Position numbers and translations under genes: made by a program. The notes beneath the pieces were generated by a model. The model worked only from the letters and a program-made list of their open reading frames with translations, ran no database searches and was not told the origin of the DNA. From Verrucomicrobiales bacterium (GTDB lineage Bacteria > Verrucomicrobiota > Verrucomicrobiia > Limisphaerales > UBA1100), in the NCBI GenBank assembly GCA_002724615.1, contig PBPF01000181.1, forward strand, positions 1-5,269: a DNA stretch of 5,269 nucleotides, in the 5' to 3' direction. Shown in pieces: positions 1 to 5,025 of this stretch (positions are counted from its first letter, which is position 1; each line of letters begins with the position of its first letter).

Positions 1-157
1 CCCATGCACGACCGTGATCGGGAAGCACCCGGCCGGCCAGCCATTGGTAGGGGAGAAATCGAGGTGAGTCCGGAACCGCCGCGTAGACGAAATCCTCGGC
101 CAGCCCCCGTGCGTCCGCCTCGTCGAGGTAATGAAAGAGGCGCAACGCGAGAGGCAA
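1..157 (-). CDS. Possible partial minus-strand coding segment, runs off the left edge
   Basis: Reading the minus strand from 157 down to 1 gives an open frame of 52 codons with protein-like composition: it includes LRLFHYLDEADARGLAEDF and then PRFLPYQWLAGRVLPDHG. Its third codon positions are mostly G or C, like the well-supported genes here. The plus-strand reading of the same bases gives a Pro/Arg-rich, low-complexity peptide, which is typical of the shadow of a real gene. An in-frame TAG lies at 158-160, so the frame could start only at TTG 157 or TTG 145. There is no ATG start and no clear ribosome binding site. It could be the 5' end of a gene leaving the window, a gene remnant cut by the TAG, or chance. 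I do not recognise the family. Confidence 0.3.
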   Translation of the reverse strand, partial: MPLALRLFHYLDEADARGLAEDFVYAAVPDSPRFLPYQWLAGRVLPDHGRAW

Positions 158-609
158 CTACAGGTGAGGCGACCGTAACGGAGGTTCGTCAGGGCGATGC
201 TTCCACAATCGACAGACCGCATGCCACAAAGGACAAGGCCAATTCAAGCAAAGTGACAGGCACCGTGGTGACGGCGGCCTCGGTCAAGGGATATTCTGGC
301 CTCGTGCTTGAACTGCGACTTTATGAGTATCATCCCCTGATCGCTGACAAGCCAGCTGACCTTGTCGCCAAGTTGAACCTAAAAAACTATGCGCACAAGG
401 CAGGGAAGGAAACCAAGACCCATTTCACCATTGGAGAAAATGGCGGAAAAAAGCCTGGTATGGCCTATTATCTGACCTGCTTTGTCATCGACAGAGCGGG
501 CAAAAGAACTCTCATGGGAGAAAAGGATGGCAAACGAGGCCTATGCAAAGTGCTCAGCGCAGGCAATCCCAACAAGGTGAATCTCATCCTTCGCGACTTG
601 CGCAAGTGA
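64..609 (+). CDS. Hypothetical protein with conserved C-terminal domain
   Basis: I recognise no named function. The convincing part is the last about 118 residues (253-609). It begins VTGTVVTAASVKGYSGLVL, has alternating hydrophobic strands consistent with a small beta-sandwich, and contains a charged motif GEKDGKRGLCKVL near the C-terminus. No membrane segment or signal peptide is visible. The frame is open to the left edge, with an ATG at 4. I chose GTG 64 because GGGGAG at 51-56 gives a 7-nt spacing. However, residues up to about position 157 are Pro/Arg-rich and lie opposite a better-looking minus-strand frame, so the real start may be near GTG 253, where the domain begins. The layout is loosely reminiscent of YscW-type small beta-domain proteins, but this is a guess. 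The coding region is visibly richer in A/T than the glycosyltransferase genes to the right. The stop is followed after 44 bp by the ACT-domain gene on the same strand. Confidence 0.6.
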   Translation: MSPEPPRRRNPRPAPVRPPRRGNERGATREATTGEATVTEVRQGDASTIDRPHATKDKANSSKVTGTVVTAASVKGYSGLVLELRLYEYHPLIADKPADLVAKLNLKNYAHKAGKETKTHFTIGENGGKKPGMAYYLTCFVIDRAGKRTLMGEKDGKRGLCKVLSAGNPNKVNLILRDLRK

Positions 610-653
610 ATTGGCTTGCCGATTCCTGTTTCCAGTAAGTTTCCGGGTTTGCC

Positions 654-1085
654 TTGATTGACAAGAGCTGGGCTGGTTTTGCTTGGAACCTGAAAACACT
701 CGTGAGTGACAATAGCTCCCTGAATCCAAAGTTGCACGAGGGCGTATACGTTTTCACGTCCGTGCCGGTGGAAACAGACACTGGCAAACTGACAGTTGTG
801 GCAAGCATGGTTGAGGACGAGGGGTTGACCTTGGTGCTGCCAGAGGAACAAGCAATCCAAAGTGGATTCCCCATTCAGTATCGTTGCGCTTGGATCACAC
901 TGCTTCAGGAATCGGCATTAGACTCGGTTGGTTTGACGGCAGTTTTTGCGCGCGCTTTGGCCGAGCAATCGATTTCATGCAACGTTGTGGCGGGCACGTA
1001 TCACGACCATTTATTCGTGCCACTGGATCGCGCCGATGCTGCGTTGCGGTGCCTGCAAGAACTGCGGCACGATGGAAACGCGTAA
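654..1085 (+). CDS. ACT-domain protein, DUF2241 (ACT_3/ACT_7) family
   Basis: A 143-residue cytoplasmic protein of the small double-ACT family (N-terminal DUF2241/ACT_3 followed by ACT_7). ACT domains usually bind amino acids or other small ligands, but the ligand and role of this family are unknown to me. Visible hallmarks are YVFTSVP (32-38), EGLTLVLP (56-63), RCAWITL (77-83), and the C-terminal signature SVGLTAVFARALAEQSISCN followed by VVAGTYHDHLFVP (about 91-123), which is very typical of the family. The length is normal. An in-frame TAA at 636-638 limits the start to TTG 654 or the rare ATT 657. TTG 654 is chosen, though no good Shine-Dalgarno sequence is seen. It lies between the hypothetical gene ending at 609 and the selenoprotein gene at 1146, all on the same strand; a functional link to either is not evident. 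Confidence 0.85.
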   Translation: MIDKSWAGFAWNLKTLVSDNSSLNPKLHEGVYVFTSVPVETDTGKLTVVASMVEDEGLTLVLPEEQAIQSGFPIQYRCAWITLLQESALDSVGLTAVFARALAEQSISCNVVAGTYHDHLFVPLDRADAALRCLQELRHDGNA

Positions 1086-1117
1086 TTGCCGCTGAATTCT
1101 TTTGCCATTGCCTGACT

Positions 1118-1134
1118 TGTCTCTTTGTGAGACA
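1118..1134 (+). promoter_or_regulatory. Perfect 6-bp hairpin in the leader of the selenoprotein gene
   Basis: TGTCTC (1118-1123), loop TTTGT, GAGACA (1129-1134) form a perfect inverted repeat ending 11 nt before the ATG at 1146. It is not followed by a T-run, so it is not a standard intrinsic terminator for the ACT gene. It could shape the 5' leader of the downstream mRNA or be chance. The fold is seen in the sequence; any role is inference. Confidence 0.3.
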
Positions 1135-1145
1135 CCCCGCGAAGG

Positions 1146-1697
1146 ATGGCATTTATCGGGATCATAGAACCTTCAAACGCGGATGGCAGTTTAAAGAATA
1201 TCTATGACCAAGCCGAACGGCGGGCGGGGCGGGTGTTTAACATCCTGAAAATCATGAGCCGCAGCCCGGCGGCATTGAAGGCCTCGATGGACATGTACCT
1301 CGCGGTGATGTTCGGCAAGTCGGATCTGTCTCGTGCACAGCGGGAGATGCTTGCGGTGGTAGTGTCGGCGGCGAACCAATGCCACTACTGAACGGAGGCC
1401 CACGGGGCGGACTTCCGGGCGGAGTCCAGCGACGCAGCAACCGCCGGCCACCTGAAGCACGACTGGCGACAAGCCAGTTTGCCGGAGGCAGATCGAATCC
1501 TATGTGCGTGGGCTGAAAAGGTGACTCTCACCCCCCATGAAGCAGGACAGTCGGACGTGGATGGATTGCGTGCGGCGGGGTTTTCCGAGGAAGCCATCAG
1601 CGACGCGGCGCAGGTGATCGGCTACTTCAATTATATCAACCGTGTGGCCGACAGCCTAGGCGTGGATTTGGAACCTGAAATGCCGCCGCGTGATTGA
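1146..1697 (+). CDS. AhpD-like peroxidase-related selenoprotein (CxxU), UGA-Sec at codon 82
   Basis: A 183-residue member of the carboxymuconolactone decarboxylase/AhpD superfamily, peroxidase-related branch: a small all-helical cytoplasmic thiol enzyme thought to reduce hydroperoxides or disulfides. Codon 82 (1389-1391) is TGA, and the frame then stays open to TGA 1695-1697. The family active site E-x11-C-x2-C-x3-H is intact if that codon is selenocysteine: E67, C79, U82, H86. In M. tuberculosis AhpD the matching set is Glu118, Cys130, Cys133, His137, and Cys133 is the peroxidatic residue. Sequence on both sides is family-like: IEPSNADGSLKNIYDQAERR near the N-terminus, AQREMLAVVVSAANQCHY before the TGA, TEAHGADF directly after it, then TPHEAGQSDVDGLRAAGFSE and GYFNYINRVADSLGV. 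The start is fixed: an in-frame TGA lies at 1128-1130 and ATG 1146 is the first start after it. The only SD-like sequence, GAAGG, abuts the ATG, which is odd. A bSECIS-like hairpin follows the TGA. The alternative is a nonsense mutation or a base-call error at a former TGC/TGT cysteine codon. Confidence 0.88.
1389..1391 (+). other. Recoded UGA codon, predicted selenocysteine 82
   Basis: This TGA follows the codons for N-Q-C-H-Y and precedes T-E-A-H-G. Family members carry cysteine at this position (C-x-x-C). UGA is the Sec codon, and a one-base change from TGC or TGT gives TGA. Other genes in the window end in TGA and use TGG for tryptophan, so a whole-genome reassignment of TGA is unlikely. 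Confidence 0.85.
1409..1427 (+). promoter_or_regulatory. Candidate bacterial SECIS element (bSECIS)
   Basis: GGACTTC (1409-1415) pairs with GGAGTCC (1421-1427), seven pairs including one G-U, closing the loop CGGGC (1416-1420). Beyond an A bulge at 1428, C1408-G1429 and G1407-C1430 could extend the stem. Twenty-four nucleotides separate the UGA from the loop, and the second loop base is G. Both agree with the known bSECIS rules: a loop about 16-37 nt after the UGA, a G in the first two loop bases, and a short stable upper stem. The element would bind the SelB elongation factor C-terminal domain to deliver Sec-tRNA. It lies inside the coding sequence, as bacterial elements do. Confidence 0.72.
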
Positions 1698-1728
1698 CGC
1701 ACGGGTGCGACGTCGATACTCTTTCCGC

Positions 1729-1887
1729 ATGAAGACCATCCTTTCCCTCGGCCTGCTGACAATGCTGCTGCTGGGCTCCGGCTGCTGGTCGCTGCAGCGC
1801 GCGATGCATGAGATTCGCTGGGCCGATATCGAGCCGCCCACACCACCGGCGCAACAAGCGGATTCAACCGCCGTCGCCGCAAACTGA
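1729..1887 (+). CDS. Small putative lipoprotein, unknown function
   Basis: A 52-residue peptide starting at ATG 1729. It has a basic start (MK), a hydrophobic stretch at residues 4-15, and LLLGSGC ending in Cys19, which resembles a signal peptidase II site. Glycine at -3 is not the usual Leu, Val or Ile, so lipidation is probable, not certain. The mature part would be only about 34 residues, with a Pro/Ala-rich tail. The frame also extends upstream to GTG 1690, but ATG 1729 puts the signal sequence at the N-terminus. No Shine-Dalgarno sequence is visible. It starts 31 bp after the selenoprotein stop and its last 24 bp overlap the convergent glycosyltransferase gene. It could be an independent tiny lipoprotein or chance, but the signal-like N-terminus favours a real gene. 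Confidence 0.55.
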   Translation: MKTILSLGLLTMLLLGSGCWSLQRAMHEIRWADIEPPTPPAQQADSTAVAAN

Positions 1888-3033
1888 CTCCAGCACCGCC
1901 AGCTCCTCGCGGGCCATCTCCCGGTAATCATAGCGTTGCACAAACTCGCGCCCGGCCTGTCCGCGTTCCCGGCACCGGTTCGCGTCCTTTAAGAGCGATA
2001 CGATTTTGCTCGCTGCCTTTTCCCAGTCGCCCTGCGGCACATCTTCCAGGCAATTGGGAAATACCTCGCGAAACACCGGCAAATCGTACGCCACCACTGG
2101 CAGACTACAGGCGAGGTACTCGTTGACCGCCAGTCCCCAGCCCTCCTCGCTCGACAGGCTCAGGCCCACGCGCGCGCGCGCGAGCAAATCGTTCTTTTGC
2201 TTCTCGGGAATGCCGCCTGTGAACTCCACGTTATCCGCCAGCCCCGCTGCAGCAAACTCCGCTTCCACCGCCTTTCGATGCGGTCCCTCGCCGATGACCA
2301 CCAGTCGCGCCTCGGGCCGTTCCTTTAACACCGCTCCCCACACGCGGGGTAGGTCAAACACGCCCTTCAATTCGTGCATGCGGCCGAGGAAAACCACGTC
2401 GTGCGTTTTCTCCTCCTCCTTTAAAACCTGAAACTGGCCCAAGTCGATGCTGGAGCCCACCACCACCGGGTCCACCGGTCGCAGGCCCAGCGACTCCTCC
2501 AGCTTTGCGTAGTCGCGTGCCACCGGCGGGCTAAGGCACAACACGCGCGCCGCTTCACGGTTCGTCCACTGTGTACTCTTGCGCTCCCCCCAGAGCAGCA
2601 GTCGGTTCAGGAAACCAGTGCGGTTGGCTTGAGCACCGAGCACATGCTGAACCTTCATCACCCATGGCACGCCCAGCCGCCGCGCCAGCACGCGCGCGCA
2701 ATACGCCTCCACAACGAACGGGCACGTGGCGTATACCACGTCGGGCTTTTCTTTAAAGCGGGTCATTCGTGCCGTCATGCAGCGCCATGCGTAGGCGGGA
2801 AAGTTGCGCCACGACTGGTGCAGCCTGCCCGTGGCATCGAAGCAATTATCGCTGCTGACCAGCCCACTGCCCGGTGCCAGCGCGCGTAGTTGCTTGAACC
2901 CCACGCGAGCGGCCAGAAAATCCACCGCGTGTCCATCCTCCTGCCATGCGCGGGCGAGGTTTGCATACTCGCGCAGTACGCCGGAGATGGAGGCGGAATC
3001 GTTGAGCGTGTTATGGACCAGCAGGATGCGCAT
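1864..3033 (-). CDS. GT4-family glycosyltransferase (389 aa)
   Basis: A GT-B fold retaining glycosyltransferase that would move a sugar from a nucleotide-sugar donor to a lipid-linked or polysaccharide acceptor on the cytoplasmic side of the membrane. The N-terminal Rossmann domain starts MRILLVHNTLND, with the acceptor-side segment SISGVLREYANLARAW (15-30). The C-terminal GT1 domain (about 212-345) shows VVFLGRMHELKGV with R218 and K223 for the donor phosphates, LVVIGEGP (244-251), VEFTGGIP (269-276), and the E-x7-E signature in SSEEGWGLAVNE (E297, E305). Length is normal. The frame extends 42 codons upstream, but ATG at 3031-3033 is chosen because the beta-strand start MRILLVHN fits the family and it forms TGATG with the methyltransferase stop. 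GGAG at 3045-3048 lies 11 nt upstream. A (CG)6 run sits in the codons for the ARAR segment. It is the last gene of a three-gene cluster; donor and acceptor cannot be told from the sequence. Confidence 0.92.
   Translation of the reverse strand: MRILLVHNTLNDSASISGVLREYANLARAWQEDGHAVDFLAARVGFKQLRALAPGSGLVSSDNCFDATGRLHQSWRNFPAYAWRCMTARMTRFKEKPDVVYATCPFVVEAYCARVLARRLGVPWVMKVQHVLGAQANRTGFLNRLLLWGERKSTQWTNREAARVLCLSPPVARDYAKLEESLGLRPVDPVVVGSSIDLGQFQVLKEEEKTHDVVFLGRMHELKGVFDLPRVWGAVLKERPEARLVVIGEGPHRKAVEAEFAAAGLADNVEFTGGIPEKQKNDLLARARVGLSLSSEEGWGLAVNEYLACSLPVVAYDLPVFREVFPNCLEDVPQGDWEKAASKIVSLLKDANRCRERGQAGREFVQRYDYREMAREELAVLESVCGDGG
2169..2180. repeat. (CG)6 dinucleotide run inside a glycosyltransferase gene
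   Basis: Twelve bases of perfect alternating CG lie in the region encoding LLARARVG of the minus-strand glycosyltransferase. Such tracts can adopt Z-DNA and can slip during replication; a two-base change would break the gene. No functional evidence is visible. Confidence 0.5.
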
Positions 3034-3752
3034 CACTTGTCGTGCTCCGCGATGAAGAGCGCGTTGGCGAACGGGAACGGCCGTCCGTATTCCGTGCCCA
3101 GCGCCTCGGCGCGCTTCACCACTGCCCAGTCGCGCGGGCCGCGCCGCAGCAGGAACCATCCGCGGTCTTGTCCCATTGCGTCCGCCTCGATCAACCGGTC
3201 GAGGTCCGGGTTGTAGCCCAGCGGCACCGTGTAGGCCAGCACGCCGCCCGGCTTCAGGAGCGCGCGGCAGGCGGCAATGGCGGCAAGGATCTTTTCGTCC
3301 GAACCGTCCTCCGCGTCATCATCAAAGCCGATGTGCTCGAAGGTGGAGATGGACAGGATGAGGTCAAACCGCTGTTCGGTGTCCCATTCCGTGATGTCGG
3401 CATTGATGATGCCTTCTGCGGTTTCAAACTTGTCCAGCACCGCGTGGCCGCGGTCGCCGTAGTGTCCCAGCACATGGCCAACCTCCAGCACGTCGCCGTC
3501 CTTCGCGCGCGCAAGAAACTGGCGCCCAATGGGAATCTCCACGCAGCGCTCGTTGCACCACGTCACATTGTAGTGTGCATAGAAATATTCGAGATTCTCA
3601 TCACGAAATGGGAACCGTCGCGCGCGCAGGAAAGGCGTGACCAGCCGTGAGCACAGGATTCGCAGCGGCAACAGGAATAGTTCGCACGCACCGAAGCGCT
3701 TCACGAACCATCGCACCTTGGCGCCCGGCCCGCTGTAAAGGTGATCGGCCAT
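3033..3752 (-). CDS. Class I SAM-dependent methyltransferase of a glycan cluster (239 aa)
   Basis: A predicted S-adenosylmethionine-dependent methyltransferase, probably methylating a sugar or other group of the glycan made by the flanking glycosyltransferases. The Rossmann-like core is at about 86-175. Motif I is DVLEVGHVLGHYG (87-99), a variant lacking the usual GxGxG but of a form I associate with methyltransferases in polysaccharide loci. Then come VLDKFE (105-110), NADITEWDTEQRFDLILSIS (117-136) with D119, STFEHIG (136-142), and LLKPGG (165-170) followed by VPLGYNPDLD. The C-terminal PFPFANALFIAE (225-236) fits the same group. ATG 3750-3752 is chosen over longer in-frame starts because GGAGG at 3757-3761 lies 4 nt upstream and the longer versions would run into the upstream glycosyltransferase gene. 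Residues 11-45 are basic and hydrophobic, perhaps membrane-contacting. The stop overlaps the next gene's ATG by one base. Confidence 0.88.
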   Translation of the reverse strand: MADHLYSGPGAKVRWFVKRFGACELFLLPLRILCSRLVTPFLRARRFPFRDENLEYFYAHYNVTWCNERCVEIPIGRQFLARAKDGDVLEVGHVLGHYGDRGHAVLDKFETAEGIINADITEWDTEQRFDLILSISTFEHIGFDDDAEDGSDEKILAAIAACRALLKPGGVLAYTVPLGYNPDLDRLIEADAMGQDRGWFLLRRGPRDWAVVKRAEALGTEYGRPFPFANALFIAEHDK

Positions 3753-3756
3753 CTCG

Positions 3757-3761
3757 CCTCC
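3757..3761 (-). promoter_or_regulatory. Shine-Dalgarno site of the methyltransferase gene
   Basis: On the minus strand GGAGG is followed by CGAG and then ATG (3752-3750). This strong core decides the start of the methyltransferase against longer in-frame alternatives reaching into the upstream gene. Confidence 0.6.
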
Positions 3762-3810
3762 GCAACCAATCAGTCCCGGCGCGGGCGGGCAAGCAATTGT
3801 TTCCCACACC

Positions 3811-4905
3811 TCACTCGCGCGCCCATGCCTCCAGTTGATCGCAGGCCTGAGGTAACACTCGGTCCCAGTGCATCCCACGCGCGCGGTCAAGCGCCTCGTG
3901 ACGGTGCCGCTGGTAATCATCCGGTTGTTCCAGTGCCCGGTGCAGCGCGCGGGCCAGGGAACGCGCCGATTCCGTCTCCGTCACCAGTCCAGTGCGATCG
4001 TGCCATGTTGATTCCACCAGGCCCGGCACGGGATAAACACAGGCCGGCGTGCCCATCGCGTTCGCTTCGATGACATTGAGCCCCCACCCTTCGCGCACCG
4101 AGGTGTGCACCAGGAAATGCGCCTCACGCAGTCGCCGGTTTTTTTCCTCTTCATCGATGGCACCCGTGAATTCCACGCATTCCACCAGCCCCAGTTGCTC
4201 TGCCAGGGCCCTTAACATCCCCTCCTCCGAGCCACTGCCCACGATGACCAGCCGCGTGTCGACTCCCTGCCCTCGCAGGCTGTCGACCGCCTGCAGCGCA
4301 TGGTCAACCCGCTTGTTTGGCGCCAATCGACTGACCGCCACCAGCCGCAGCGGCTCCTTTAGCGGCTTCTCGTCCAAGTGCTCTAGTGCCTGCGTGTCGA
4401 CGCCATACGGGATGATCGAGATTTGCCGGACGCCGTGCTTTTTGAGCTGGTCACGCGTGAAACTGCTTGCCGTCCAGAAGTGCGTGCGGCGGTATGCCCA
4501 GTGTGTCCATCGTTCCTGCCAACGCCCGAAAGTGCTGACTGGCCACGGGTAAAAACTGTCCCAGATTGGCCCGAGCACCTCGTGGATATACGCCACGCAC
4601 CGCGTCCGCCCCCACCAAGGCGCATACCAAGGCAGCCCGTGGTGTTGGTCGATGATCAGGTCAAACTTCTCCTGCTTGCGCACCCAACGCCGCGCCGCCC
4701 GCCAGCTGGTGAACTTTCCTCCGCCTCGCGCAACCTGTAGCCCGTCGATTTCCTCCTCCTCCGGCGCCCCATCGAAGGCATTCGCGAACCAGGCCACCTC
4801 ATGCCCCCGCTCCATCAACCCGCGCAGGTAAGCCTCAGTCACGCGCTCCGCCCCGCCCGCTAGCGGGTTTTTCGGGTCACGCCAGTTGAGCATCAAGAAC
4901 CGCAC
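3811..4905 (-). CDS. GT4-family glycosyltransferase (364 aa)
   Basis: A GT-B fold retaining glycosyltransferase, first gene of the leftward cluster. The N-terminal domain begins MRFLMLNWRDPKNP followed by the acceptor/donor loop motif AGGAE (16-20) and MERGHEVAWFAN. The C-terminal GT1 domain (about 186-325) shows LVAVSRLAPNKRVDHAL with R193 and K198, LVIVGSGSEE (219-228), VEFTGAI (244-250), and the E-x7-E signature in REGWGLNVIEANAMG (E272, E280). Length and layout are typical. GTG 4905 is chosen so that the first strand is complete; TTG 4896 and ATG 4893 are later in-frame alternatives. A GAGGGG run at 4920-4925 is 14 nt upstream, rather far for a ribosome binding site. It is followed after 58 bp by the methyltransferase gene and is paralogous in architecture to the second glycosyltransferase. 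It is likely part of exopolysaccharide, O-antigen-like or glycolipid assembly; donor and acceptor are unknown. Confidence 0.93.
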   Translation of the reverse strand: MRFLMLNWRDPKNPLAGGAERVTEAYLRGLMERGHEVAWFANAFDGAPEEEEIDGLQVARGGGKFTSWRAARRWVRKQEKFDLIIDQHHGLPWYAPWWGRTRCVAYIHEVLGPIWDSFYPWPVSTFGRWQERWTHWAYRRTHFWTASSFTRDQLKKHGVRQISIIPYGVDTQALEHLDEKPLKEPLRLVAVSRLAPNKRVDHALQAVDSLRGQGVDTRLVIVGSGSEEGMLRALAEQLGLVECVEFTGAIDEEEKNRRLREAHFLVHTSVREGWGLNVIEANAMGTPACVYPVPGLVESTWHDRTGLVTETESARSLARALHRALEQPDDYQRHRHEALDRARGMHWDRVLPQACDQLEAWARE

Positions 4906-5025
4906 CCACCGACAAACTGCCCCTCAACCCAACCCAACGCAAGATTCGATGCCCTCTTTAGCGCAGGTTTCCGACTCGCATCCCTCAAGGCTTGCCAACG
5001 GCTTCCAGCCGGTCTAGTCACACCC
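4906..5025. other. Divergent intergenic region between glycosyltransferase cluster and secreted-protein gene
   Basis: This 120-bp gap separates two divergent genes and must hold the promoter of at least one of them if transcription starts locally. I see no convincing -35/-10 pair on either strand. The left end carries spaced C-tracts (G-tracts on the minus strand, which is the leader side of the glycosyltransferase gene). Confidence 0.4.

Noticed and set aside
174..182. Short palindrome CCGTAACGG
   Set aside because: Four-base arms around a single base are expected by chance and have no context of a known site.
468..860. Minus-strand open frame across the first and second plus-strand genes
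   Set aside because: It spans two plus-strand genes and their gap, with His/Cys/Leu-rich sequence and no motif; the ACT-domain gene on the other strand is far better supported.
1086..1117. Promoter before the selenoprotein gene (TTGCCG or TTGCCA as -35)
   Set aside because: No acceptable -10 box occurs at the right distance from either hexamer.
1389..1391. TGA as an ordinary stop or pseudogene mutation in the AhpD-like gene
   Set aside because: The codon falls exactly on the active-site cysteine, the downstream 101 codons keep family-like sequence without another stop, and a bSECIS-like hairpin follows. A base-call error cannot be excluded but is less likely.
1389..1391. Alternative genetic code with TGA as a sense codon
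   Set aside because: The genes ending at 609, 1697, 1864, 3033 and 3811 all end with TGA at sensible family lengths, and no other gene has an internal TGA.
2006..2431. Plus-strand open frame opposite the second glycosyltransferase
   Set aside because: It gives a Ser/Pro/Thr/Arg-rich shadow of the glycosyltransferase gene without domain features.
3042..3650. Long plus-strand open frame opposite the methyltransferase
   Set aside because: It is antisense to a well-supported methyltransferase gene, has shadow-like Arg/Ala/Val-rich composition and no recognisable motif.
4992..5018. Possible sigma-70 promoter TTGCCA and TCTAGT before the secreted-protein gene
   Set aside because: The spacer is only 15 nt, the -10 box matches 4 of 6, and it would end 7 nt before the ATG. 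Too weak to call.
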